NCBI GenBank assembly: GCA_964530165.1
Contig: CAZGYE010000035.1
Coordinates: 1 to 27,220 of the forward strand
Length of the DNA stretch: 27,220 bases
From: CAZGYE01 sp964530165
Lineage (GTDB): Bacteria; Planctomycetota; Planctomycetia; Planctomycetales; Planctomycetaceae
Reading direction: 5' to 3'
This document shows, one piece after another, positions 14,665-22,321 of this stretch. The notes under the pieces were generated by a model, which saw only the letters and a list, made by a program, of their open reading frames with translations, was not told the DNA's origin and ran no database searches. How positions within the stretch are numbered: position 1 is the first letter of the stretch; every line of letters starts with the position of its first letter. Both the position numbers and the translations under genes were made by a program.

Positions 14665-16584
14665 ATGGGCAGGATAATCGCAACGACAATGCTGGTGCTG
14701 CTCGCCGGGACCTGGATGCCAGCGTTCGCCGCAGAGCCGGAAGTCATCGTCGAGATCGAACGCCCAGAGATCTACGAGGGTGAATCGGTCCTGTATCGGG
14801 TGACGCTGAATCACGTCGAAAACCCGAGTCCGCCGGAGCTCAAGGGCTTCGACAATTTTAAGATCACGTCGCTCGGCGAAGAATCGCTGAACTCGACGAG
14901 TATCACGATCATCAACGGTGTACGGAGGGAGACCATCCGTCGCGGCCGGCAGTACAACTACCGGCTGACGCCGAAGAAGGACGGCGTGTTGCGCATTCCT
15001 GCACCGACCGCCCGCGTCGGTAATCAGGTCCTCAAGGGTCGTGCGCTGACCTTGCGTGTCATCGCTCCCGAAGATCAAGACGCGGTTCTGCTGGAAATCA
15101 CAGCCGACCGCACCAGCGTCTACCCCATGCAACCGTTTACTGTCACGCTCAACGTGGCCGTCAAGGAACTCCCCGCACCCCACGCCGCGCGAAGCCCGCT
15201 GGGGGTGCAATCATCGCCGCCGGTATTGATCGTCCCCTGGTTGAGCGATAATGAGTTGCCTGAGGGCCTTGAACCGAAGACCGATTGGCGACGGCTGCTC
15301 CAGTCGTTGGTGAGCCGGCGCGGCACGGGATTCCAGATCAACAACATCGGCCAGTCCTCGATCTTTTCACTGTTCGAGCAGGAGACGACGGCGTTCGAGC
15401 CCAAACCGCGCCGTACACGGCGGGCCGACAAGGCCGGCAAGCAAGTCGGCTACTGGGAGTATGCTTTTCCACGCACGTTCATCCCGCGGAAGGTCGGCCG
15501 GTACGAGTTCGGGCCGGTGACTCTAAAAGGTACCTTTGCGTCGGGCGTCGAAGCCGACCGGCTGTTGGGCGAGAGAGTCTATGCCGTGGCGAAGAGCATT
15601 CCTGTGACCGTCAAGAACGTTCCCGACGAGGGACGGCCGGGAAGCTTCATCGGCGCCGTCGGCGTCTTCAAATTTGCGAGCGAATTGACTCCCACCCAGG
15701 CCCGCGTCGGCGATCCGATGACGTTGACGCTCGTCCTTTCGGGGCAGGGAACGCTCGAAGACGCCTTCGCCCCCGATCTGACTCGCATTCCGGAGATCGC
15801 TGCCAACTTCAAGACGTACGATCCCACGCAAGAGACCAAGGGAAACTCGCGGCGGTTCACCTATAGCCTGCGCCCATTGCGGGCCGGCATCAAGATGTTT
15901 CCCGCCGTTCCGGTTTCATTCTTCGACGTCAAGCGGGAGCGTTACGTCACGGTCACCTCCAAACCGATTCCCGTTCGGATCGAAAAAGCGGAGCAATTCT
16001 CCGACGATCAGATCGTCAGTGTGCCAAACGCCGCGCCGTCCGGTTCGGCGACGCTTGAGGAGAGCCAGGGCGGCATCTTCGCAAATGATTCCGATTGGAA
16101 GTCCCTCCGAAACGAAAACGTGCACGCCGGCCGGTGGGCGGTCGCGTGGTTCGGCATGATCGGCGGCTATCTGCTGGCGACGGTCGTCATCGGGCACGTG
16201 GGGCGACTTCATGCCGACCCGGCCCTCGTCCGCCGGCGAGGCGCAGCCGCCCGGGCCAGGTCCGCCATGAAACAGGCACTGGCGGAACTGCACCTCAGCC
16301 AAGACCACACGGCCTGCAAAGGGCTGCGTAGCGCCGTCATCGGTCTGATTGCGGACGTTACCGACACTCCTGAGGAAGGAGTGACTCCACGAGATGCCCG
16401 GGAGCGGCTGAACGACGTGGGCGCCCCCGAGGAACTCGCAGAGGCCACGTGTCAGTTCCTGGAACGCTGTGACGCGGGCCGCTACAGTTCCGCGGGCGGC
16501 GACGTGGCGAGTCTGGGCAGCGGCGCCAAAAGGCTTCTTGAAAACCTGCTTGACTGTTTCAGGTCGAGGAGATTGCTCCGTTAA
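14665..16584 (+). CDS. batD: BatD-family protein (oxygen tolerance protein)
   Basis: 639 aa. The signal peptide (MGRIIATTMLVLLAGTWMPA, cleaved near AFA-AEP) is followed by several beta-sandwich domains: 27-135 (VIVEIERPEIYEGESVLYRV, YNYRLTPKKDGVLRIPAPTA), about 140-300 and about 320-435 (GAVGVFKFASELTPTQARVGD, YSLRPLRAGIKMFPAVPVS). This is the BatD architecture. A transmembrane segment lies near 489-512 (WAVAWFGMIGGYLLATVVIG), and about 125 helical residues follow on the cytoplasmic side (LSQDHTACKGLRSAVIGLIA). The 16-nt gap after batC carries a GGTGAT ribosome site. It is the large BatD, as distinct from the shorter BatD-like lipoprotein earlier in the operon. Confidence 0.88.
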   Translation: MGRIIATTMLVLLAGTWMPAFAAEPEVIVEIERPEIYEGESVLYRVTLNHVENPSPPELKGFDNFKITSLGEESLNSTSITIINGVRRETIRRGRQYNYRLTPKKDGVLRIPAPTARVGNQVLKGRALTLRVIAPEDQDAVLLEITADRTSVYPMQPFTVTLNVAVKELPAPHAARSPLGVQSSPPVLIVPWLSDNELPEGLEPKTDWRRLLQSLVSRRGTGFQINNIGQSSIFSLFEQETTAFEPKPRRTRRADKAGKQVGYWEYAFPRTFIPRKVGRYEFGPVTLKGTFASGVEADRLLGERVYAVAKSIPVTVKNVPDEGRPGSFIGAVGVFKFASELTPTQARVGDPMTLTLVLSGQGTLEDAFAPDLTRIPEIAANFKTYDPTQETKGNSRRFTYSLRPLRAGIKMFPAVPVSFFDVKRERYVTVTSKPIPVRIEKAEQFSDDQIVSVPNAAPSGSATLEESQGGIFANDSDWKSLRNENVHAGRWAVAWFGMIGGYLLATVVIGHVGRLHADPALVRRRGAAARARSAMKQALAELHLSQDHTACKGLRSAVIGLIADVTDTPEEGVTPRDARERLNDVGAPEELAEATCQFLERCDAGRYSSAGGDVASLGSGAKRLLENLLDCFRSRRLLR

Positions 16585-16604
16585 CAGGCATGCGAAACCA
16601 ATCC

Positions 16605-16717
16605 AGTTGAGAGTTGAGGGTCAAAAGTTGAGAGTCCAAAGAACTGCTGCTCCTTTCGAGTTGGACTCCGAGCTGTCGAATTCCGGCTCTCGACTCTCAA
16701 CTCTCGACTCTCGACTG
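16605..16717. repeat. 113-nt inverted-repeat insertion at the batE start
   Basis: Two arms of about 33 nt built from GAGAGTTGAGAGTC-like units (16604-16637 and 16685-16717) are inverted around a 47-nt loop. Most mismatches are transitions that leave G-U pairs, as in an RNA hairpin. Deleting 16605-16717 joins ATG 16590 in frame to the hydrophobic segment and lipobox of the batE-like protein, so I read this as an inserted structured repeat. Confidence 0.65.
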
Positions 16718-17470
16718 TTTTGCACAGCAATCGTCTTGATCCTGGCCGCCGGATGCGGGGGGGGCCCCGATCTGGAAACTGCACGCAAGTTTCAGCAGGC
16801 CGAACAGGAATTTGCCGAGGCATCCAAGCCGGAGGACTTCATGCGAGTCGCCGGTCTCTACCAGGAGATTCTCGACAGAGGCTTTCTCTCCGGCGGTGTT
16901 CTCTACAACCAGGGCAACGCGTTCATGAAGGCCGGTCAGAAAGGCCGGGGAATCGCGGCCTACCGCCAGGCAAAGCGCTACCGGCCGCGAGATCCGTTCC
17001 TCGAAGCCAACCTGCGGAACGCGTTGAGCGCCCAGTCGCTCCCGGAGGGGGACAAGGCTCTGGTCGACCACGTCCTTTTTTGGCAAGCTTGGATCAGCTA
17101 TCCCGAGAAGTTCTTCCTGACGACCGCAGCCATCGGACTGACCCTCGTCCTGGGAATGCTGGCACGTCTGTTGCATCGCCGAAGTCTTTTCAATCGCCTC
17201 GCTTTGGCCGCAGTCGTTCTGAGTCTTGTCTTCTGTTTCTCCACAGCCGTCGATTGGTATCGGTTCGATGGGACGAAGCACGGCGTTGTCGTGGTCGATC
17301 GATCCGTCGCCCGCAAGGGCAATTCCGACACCTACGAGCCCGCCTTCACACAACCGCTCTCGGAAGGAACCGAATTCATCGTGGTCGAACAGCGCGGCGA
17401 CTGGCTGCTGGTTCGCGTGGGCCAATCTGCAGAGGGCTGGATTCCGGAAAGCGTGGCCGTCGTCTACTGA
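16607..17470 (+). CDS. batE: BatE-like TPR / SH3 lipoprotein, start disrupted
   Basis: The frame is open from before 16469. The recognisable protein starts at about 16718 with a lipoprotein signal (FCTAIVLILAAGC, lipobox LAAGC). TPR helices follow (LYQEILDRGFLSGGVLYNQG, FMKAGQKGRGIAAYRQAKRY), then two membrane segments (about 17095-17165 and 17190-17260) and a C-terminal SH3-like domain (FIVVEQRGDWLLVRVGQS, GWIPESVAVVY). TPR, membrane segments and SH3 together are the BatE layout. The start is unclear: no ATG or GTG in this frame lies between the batD stop and the lipobox. I give TTG 16607 as a nominal start. The ancestral start was probably ATG 16590, separated from its frame by the inverted repeat at 16605-16717. 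The gene may be poorly expressed or may use a fortuitous start. Confidence 0.7.
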   Translation: MRVEGQKLRVQRTAAPFELDSELSNSGSRLSTLDSRLFCTAIVLILAAGCGGGPDLETARKFQQAEQEFAEASKPEDFMRVAGLYQEILDRGFLSGGVLYNQGNAFMKAGQKGRGIAAYRQAKRYRPRDPFLEANLRNALSAQSLPEGDKALVDHVLFWQAWISYPEKFFLTTAAIGLTLVLGMLARLLHRRSLFNRLALAAVVLSLVFCFSTAVDWYRFDGTKHGVVVVDRSVARKGNSDTYEPAFTQPLSEGTEFIVVEQRGDWLLVRVGQSAEGWIPESVAVVY

Positions 17471-17600
17471 GTCGTCGAGTGTCGGGGCTATCCAAGAAGG
17501 GTCGCCACGTCTGCGAGGGCCCTTTGGGATGACGAACCCTGTACTTGGCCACTGCCCTGGTCCACCGAATTTTGTGCCGCAAGCATCTTTCCCAAACTCG

Positions 17601-17748
17601 TGATGGCTCACCAGGTGCTGCGAGAGGGAAACTGACAGCATCGGGGATGAATTGGGGCAAGTCAACCGGCCGAGATTGACGTTTTCGGCTTGTCGCAAGG
17701 CGTTGTGCGACAGCGTGTTGATGTTCGGCGGAGTTTTTTGACTGCACG
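17601..17748. repeat. 148-bp direct repeat, copy 2 (solo transposase leader)
   Basis: Same sequence and orientation as 6127-6274 with two substitutions (17633 and 17716). Here no transposase is attached: similarity stops exactly at the A of the former start codon. The 130 bp before it (17471-17600) carry no gene. Together with copy 1 it brackets the Bat operon. Confidence 0.95.
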
Positions 17749-17750
17749 AC

Positions 17751-17826
17751 GTGGTGCAGCGGCTGAAGACTCTGTGTCCCACGATGGGCAAGGTGAAAAT
17801 CGCCCAGACTCTGGCTCGTGCCGGCG
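17751..17826 (+). pseudogene. fragment of a second transposase
   Basis: About 25 codons on the plus strand, including LCPTMGKVKIAQTLARAG. I recognise this from memory as a segment just before the catalytic core of another planctomycete rve-type transposase; it is unrelated to the one at 5207-6127. It is cut off on both sides, by the 148-bp repeat and by the ligase fragment. The recognition rests on one short motif. Confidence 0.4.
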
Positions 17827-17845
17827 CGTCCGTTCACAGCCGACT

Positions 17846-18040
17846 TTGCCGGCCTTCGTGTCCCCCATGTTGGCCCAGAAGGGGGAGCCCTTGGACTCGG
17901 AGGAGCATCTCTTCGAGATCAAATGGGACGGCACGCGCATGCTGGCCATTGTGGAAGGGGACGGCTACCGGCTGGTCAACCGCCATCGGGCCGAGCGAAC
18001 CGCACAATACCCCGATCTGGCCTGCCTGACCGATCTCTTG
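17846..18040 (+). pseudogene. ATP-dependent DNA ligase fragment
   Basis: About 65 codons of an adenylation domain: LPAFVSPMLAQKGEPLD, then HLFEIKWDGTRMLAIVEGDG and VNRHRAERTAQYPDLACL. Motif I (K-W-D-G) is present, with the catalytic lysine codon at 17921-17923, and V-N-R-H resembles the motif that follows it. The domain stops there; the remainder of the adenylation and OB domains is missing, so this is a dead 5' fragment of a LigD/LigC-type gene. Its first part also occurs at 6275-6317. The stretch from 18041 to 18295 shows no gene I can support, only a short imperfect hairpin at 18263-18283. Confidence 0.75.
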
Positions 18041-18295
18041 CGCACTAAAAAACAAGGAGTTTTCGGCATGTTCGCGTGTGCGGGGGACGTACCGAACAGT
18101 GTGGTGGGCAATACTACACAGAGGGTTACGCAATATGGCGGGCCTCTCCCTCTTCACAAATTGACCCGGCCTTCCCGTCAAGCCAACGGATGACGTTCCT
18201 GCTGGCAAATAAAGCATAGTCCAGCCGACTTCGGACGTGCTCCGGATTGGCCTTCTTTCGGTGCAGCGTGAGTCCACGGCTGCAATGGATGCGAA

Positions 18296-20203
18296 TCATC
18301 GTTTCGGCGACAGCTTTTGGTACTGCCGACGGTGCCGCCGGCTGAGATCGGGTTGCCCCGTCATTTCGTAGGCGTCGACCAGCCAGCCGTGCAGGCGGCT
18401 GAGTGACGGATTCAACTCGATCCCGCGCCGCGCGGATTCAATCCCGCGCTGAAAATTCTCGAGTTTTCCCAGCATGTGCGTCTGCCGGCCGTAGAGATCC
18501 GAGCGCCAGCGGTTGACGGCGAACAGGCGGTCGAGATAGCCGACGCCGGCTTGGTACTCTTCGGTTTCGTGGCAGAGCAAGGCCAGACGCTCCAGTACCG
18601 ATTCGTGGTCGGGATCCAACCGAAGCGCTCGTTTCCAGAGCCGTTTCGCCTCGTAGGGGCGACCTTGCAACCAGTAGGCCGCTCCCAGGGCCTCCAGGAC
18701 GGGGATGTCGTCGTCGGCCGCATCAAGCGACGCTTCGAGAAGGACGACCGCCCGGCTTGCCAGAAAAGCGTTCTGCTCTTCCTCGGCGAATCGAAGCATG
18801 ACGATCCCGCGCGCGCGACGAACATCCAGCTTGGGGATCCGGGAGTCTGCTTCGTCGAAGAAAGCGAGCGGAACTTCCTGCTGCGTGCGGGGAACGATGT
18901 CAGCCGGCACGCGACGCACACGGTGGTCAGTTTGAGACGTATGCAGAACGTGGGCGGGAGTCAGACGAGGCATGTGACAGTCGATGCAGGAATCCTTAGG
19001 CGAACCGGCAAGGCGTTGTTCACTCGGCAACGCACATGGTGAAACGGCCTGACCGTGACACGCCAGACATTTCTCCTGGTAAAACACGGTTCTCTCTGTG
19101 GGTGGTGGTGACGCATGAGGATCGTGGCACGAGCAGCAGCCGAACTTTCCGTTGCTCCGCCGATAGCAGGCGCTGGTTCTCATCTGCTCAACCTGGCTGA
19201 CGGAATCGGCTACGTCGTTGGAGGCGGCGCCGGTCCCGCGGATGAAGATCGTCCAGATGTCGCTCAGGTTCTCGCCCGGCCGAAAGTCATACTCGATGCG
19301 TCCGTAGCGAAGCACCCGTTCGATCCCGTGCAGGTGGCACTGATTGCAGATCGCTTCGCGGCGGCGAGGGTCCAGATCGGGCGGATTGACGATCGGATCG
19401 GGGTCGGCGGACGCCGTGTCGGACTGATGGCGGACGATGTGATTCTTACCCGGACCGTGGCATCGCTCGCAGCCGATGCCCGCTTCCACAAACGGCGGTG
19501 AATGGAACCGGTTCGGCGTGTCGCGGTCGGCCGAGACCCGGCCGACGTGGCAGCTGAGACAGCCGTCGACAACTCGACGCTCGAAGCGAGTGTTTCGCTT
19601 AGCGTCGTCCGGCCAGAAGTCCCACTGCTTTTTCTCGGAGTACCACGCAACCGGCGACAGGAACAGCAGACCGCCCCGGTCAATCACGTAGGACCGGACA
19701 CGCTTTCCCGATCCGATCGCGTAATGCACTCTCACGGCCTGATCGTACACGACTTCACCGTCTTCGTCGATCCATGTCTCGTGGTGCAAGACTCGCTGGT
19801 CGGTCCGATCGACGAAGTAGTGCAAAGAACCCTTTCGGCTCGCGTTGGGGGGCACGGTGAACCCGCTGGTCTGCCCGGTGTCCTCAATGATCGCCGCATC
19901 CATGACGCCCGCAGTCGACCGCGACATCGCGTGCGTCCCGTAAGATTTGCAAATCTCTTTGTGGCATTCCGCGCACGCTTGGCTTCCTACGAAGTCCTGC
20001 GCAGGCGGCTGCGGCTTATCGAGACGGACGTTTTGCCGCGGAGCTTCCACGACCGGAACGGTCGCTTCGGGGACGTTCGCAGGGGAGCGGCGAAACATGA
20101 CCCACACAACACCCACACATGCCAGCACGGCAACAGGCAGGCACACCTGCAGGAGCAGCCGGGTTTGTGAGGAGAATGGACCCATTTCAGTTCGTTCGGT
20201 CAT
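18296..20203 (-). CDS. heptaheme cytochrome c fused to TPR domain
   Basis: 635 aa from ATG 20203; ATG 20215 and ATG 20185 are alternatives. A signal anchor spans about 16-36 (LLLQVCLPVAVLACVGVVWV). Seven CxxCH heme sites follow: CAECH 77, CLSCH 215, CERCH 245, CNQCH 286, CCSCH 356, CLACH 379 and CIDCH 406. The C-terminal 180 residues are TPRs (ALGAAYWLQGRPYEAKRLW, RALRLDPDHES, ARRGIELNPSLSRLHG). This resembles planctomycete and verrucomicrobial multiheme (cytochrome c554-like) TPR proteins. It acts outside the cytoplasm and probably transfers electrons; the substrate is unknown. Its start overlaps the end of the upstream ASPIC/UnbV gene by 17 nt, so the two are co-translated. Confidence 0.9.
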   Translation of the reverse strand: MTERTEMGPFSSQTRLLLQVCLPVAVLACVGVVWVMFRRSPANVPEATVPVVEAPRQNVRLDKPQPPAQDFVGSQACAECHKEICKSYGTHAMSRSTAGVMDAAIIEDTGQTSGFTVPPNASRKGSLHYFVDRTDQRVLHHETWIDEDGEVVYDQAVRVHYAIGSGKRVRSYVIDRGGLLFLSPVAWYSEKKQWDFWPDDAKRNTRFERRVVDGCLSCHVGRVSADRDTPNRFHSPPFVEAGIGCERCHGPGKNHIVRHQSDTASADPDPIVNPPDLDPRRREAICNQCHLHGIERVLRYGRIEYDFRPGENLSDIWTIFIRGTGAASNDVADSVSQVEQMRTSACYRRSNGKFGCCSCHDPHASPPPTERTVFYQEKCLACHGQAVSPCALPSEQRLAGSPKDSCIDCHMPRLTPAHVLHTSQTDHRVRRVPADIVPRTQQEVPLAFFDEADSRIPKLDVRRARGIVMLRFAEEEQNAFLASRAVVLLEASLDAADDDIPVLEALGAAYWLQGRPYEAKRLWKRALRLDPDHESVLERLALLCHETEEYQAGVGYLDRLFAVNRWRSDLYGRQTHMLGKLENFQRGIESARRGIELNPSLSRLHGWLVDAYEMTGQPDLSRRHRRQYQKLSPKR

Positions 20204-22106
20204 CCGGCGGCACACGCGGCTCGCTGATCACGAGCGTTTGATCGACGGAGACGCCGCGCATCTTCTGATGGATTCCGTTCGGCCATCGTATGCTGATTGT
20301 ACACTCGGCGCTTGATTGGCCAAGACCGAAGAACAGGGCCGGTTGATGGGCCGAACAGAAGCTGGTGCCACCGGCGAGTTGATCTACCAAAACGTCGTCT
20401 CCCTGTTCGACAGTGACGGCCGCCCCGACGCCCCGGCGATTGCTGACGCGGCCGATCAGACGCAGCTTGAGCCAGTGTCCTCGCTGCGAATCGTTGCGCA
20501 ACAGTGCAGCCGTCGCGTTCTGATGGACGATCGCCAGGTCCATGTCTCCGTCGTCGTCATAATCACAGCCGGCGACTGCACGGCCGATCCCAGTCTCCTG
20601 AAAGAAGAGACCGCCATGGTCGCTCGAATCCACCCACCGCTGACCGTCGAAGCTAAATAGCTGTGCCGGCATTTCCAGAAGATCCCCCTTCTTGCGCCAG
20701 TCGGCGATGTGACCGTTCGTCACAAACAAGTCCTCGTGAGAATCAGCATTGAAGTCGTTCATGACGGTCCCGAAACCCAGGTAGGGAAGAGTCGGCTGAT
20801 GCAGACCGGTCGTGCGTGTTGTGTCGTAAAAGCCGGCAGGACCCAGGTTCGCATAAAGCGTGTTGGAGTCTTGGGCAAAGTGCGTCACGTACAAATCGAG
20901 GAAGCCATTGCGATCGTAGTCTCCCAGCGCGATTCCCATGCTGGCCTGAAACAAACCCCTTCCGCTCAGCGCGCAACCCAAGCGTGTCGCCGACTCCTCG
21001 AAGGTTCCGTGGCCCTTGTTGACGAACAGGAAATTCGCGGTCGTATCGTTGGCCACAAAGACGTCCGGCAAACCGTCGCCGTTGAGATCGGCGATGACCA
21101 CTCCCAGCGACTTGCCGCCCTCGCCCCGCAGGCCCCATTGCCGGGCGATCGGTGTGAACCGTCCGTTTCCTTCGTTCTGAAAGCATTCGTTCGGCTGGGG
21201 ATCGAGGTGCTCAGGGTGACACACGGCGGGGTTTCCTTCATCGTCTTGGCAGCAAACTGGATCGTAGGGGTCGTACTTGACGTAATTGCAGAGGAACAGG
21301 TCGAGGTCTCCGTCTCCATCCAGATCCCCCCAGGCGGCGCTGGAAGCCCACAGTTCATCGCCGACGCCCGCTTCGCCGGTCACGTCTCGAAACGTCCCGT
21401 CCCCCTGGTTGTGGTACAAGACGTTGCGGCCGACGTTGGTGACGTAGATATCGTCGAACCCGTCGTCGTCGAAGTCGCCGACGGCCAGCCCCTGTCCGTA
21501 ACCGGTGTGGGCGACGCCGGCCGCCCGAGACACGTCGAGGAACGTCCCCTCGCCCAGGTTGCGGTACAGTACGTTTCCCGGCAGTTCTTCGTTTCCCGCC
21601 GGCGTAGGGTTTCCGCCTTGGATGAAATAGAGATCCCACACGGAATCGCCGTCGAAATCGAGCCAGCCGACCCCTCCGCCGGTGGACTCCACCATTAAGG
21701 CTTTTCCGACCGCGCCGGTATCGTACCGGAACTCGACGCCGGCTGCTTCGTGCACCTCGCTAAACCGCGGAAAACTCAAGAGGGAACGCTTCAGTTTACT
21801 GGGTTTACTGATGGTCGTCGAGATGCCCGCGGCCAAGCGAGTGGGCTTCTGTCCCGACGGCGACGTGCTGAGACCGCCCTTCGCGATTCGGGTTTGTGGG
21901 CCGTCGTCGCGGCAGCCAACCAGCAGTACTGCTGCGATCAGAAACGTCCATGCGGGTGCCACGGGCGTCTTGCCCGTGCTATTGCATGCCACGGGCGTCT
22001 TGCCCGTGCTATTGCCGGCGCACTGGCGAGACGCCAGTGTCACCCGGCGGGTCGGCCGAAAAGCGGCTGATCTTCGGCGGATCGTTTTCTGACGGTCTCC
22101 GGGCAT
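20187..22106 (-). CDS. ASPIC/UnbV FG-GAP (CRTAC1-like) lipoprotein
   Basis: About 639 aa from ATG 22106; the frame stays open to an ATG at 22184 and a GTG at 21962 is also possible. The hydrophobic segment WTFLIAAVLLVGC gives a lipobox (LVGC). Seven FG-GAP/VCBS calcium motifs follow, including DFDGDSVWDLY, DFDDDGFDDIY, DLDGDGDLDLF and DYDDDGDMDLA, making a beta-propeller. The ASPIC/UnbV domain (RVSNRRGVGAAVTVEQGDDV, then FGLGQSSAECTISIRWPNG) closes the protein. This is the CRTAC1-like layout. Between the basic N-region and the hydrophobic core of the signal peptide the frame reads through three small hairpin repeats (NSTGKTPVA twice), so the N-terminus is abnormal. Overlaps the cytochrome gene downstream. 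Confidence 0.88.
   Translation of the reverse strand: MPGDRQKTIRRRSAAFRPTRRVTLASRQCAGNSTGKTPVACNSTGKTPVAPAWTFLIAAVLLVGCRDDGPQTRIAKGGLSTSPSGQKPTRLAAGISTTISKPSKLKRSLLSFPRFSEVHEAAGVEFRYDTGAVGKALMVESTGGGVGWLDFDGDSVWDLYFIQGGNPTPAGNEELPGNVLYRNLGEGTFLDVSRAAGVAHTGYGQGLAVGDFDDDGFDDIYVTNVGRNVLYHNQGDGTFRDVTGEAGVGDELWASSAAWGDLDGDGDLDLFLCNYVKYDPYDPVCCQDDEGNPAVCHPEHLDPQPNECFQNEGNGRFTPIARQWGLRGEGGKSLGVVIADLNGDGLPDVFVANDTTANFLFVNKGHGTFEESATRLGCALSGRGLFQASMGIALGDYDRNGFLDLYVTHFAQDSNTLYANLGPAGFYDTTRTTGLHQPTLPYLGFGTVMNDFNADSHEDLFVTNGHIADWRKKGDLLEMPAQLFSFDGQRWVDSSDHGGLFFQETGIGRAVAGCDYDDDGDMDLAIVHQNATAALLRNDSQRGHWLKLRLIGRVSNRRGVGAAVTVEQGDDVLVDQLAGGTSFCSAHQPALFFGLGQSSAECTISIRWPNGIHQKMRGVSVDQTLVISEPRVPPDDRTN
21957..22039. 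repeat. three tandem 19-nt hairpins in a signal-peptide region
   Basis: Two identical 29-nt units (21957-21985 and 21987-22015, 30-bp period) contain the minus-strand hairpin CACGGGCAAGACGCCCGTG. A third, inverted unit on the plus strand (22021-22039) reads CACTGGCGAGACGCCAGTG. The third differs by one compensated stem pair (G-C to T-A) and one loop base, and flanking bases (GCAC before, CACCC after) are also shared. They lie inside the open frame of the ASPIC/UnbV protein. Confidence 0.9.
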
Positions 22107-22231
22107 TCGGTGTGTCGCTGCTAGCAGAACCGCCCAGTGCCGTGTGAGATGCTGCCAAAGACCGCACACACGCACCGATTCCAATTCTCAGACAGCCAAA
22201 TCAGGACTCCCCGCAGCCGATTTCCGCATTT

Positions 22232-22264
22232 CGATCCCCGGAATCTCCAAGATTCCGGGGATCT
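22232..22264. repeat. CCA-loop hairpin repeat, copy 2
   Basis: A perfect 14-bp stem (22233-22246 with 22250-22263) around the loop CCA, between the DUF1559 gene (stop at 22322) and the ASPIC/UnbV gene on the minus strand. It is homologous to the minus strand of 7428-7462: same 33-nt length, same loop, and all substitutions inside the stem keep pairing. No T-run follows on the minus strand, so a simple intrinsic terminator is unlikely. Confidence 0.88.
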
Positions 22265-22321
22265 TGCGTCAAACCTGCGGAAATCATTGCCTCCCAGTCG
22301 CCGAGGCCAGCAGGACGACGC

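Noticed and set aside
18263..18283. Imperfect hairpin after the cytochrome stop, as a terminator.
   Set aside because: The stem has a bulge and no U-run follows on the minus strand, so a terminator cannot be supported.
20709..21698. A 329-codon plus-strand open frame opposite the ASPIC/UnbV gene.
   Set aside because: Its repetitive V/E/D-rich sequence mirrors the calcium-loop repeats of the true gene on the other strand, so it is a shadow.
21957..22015. Two direct 29-nt units considered as a minimal CRISPR array.
   Set aside because: The units are separated by one base with no spacers, and the third copy is inverted. They are hairpin repeats.
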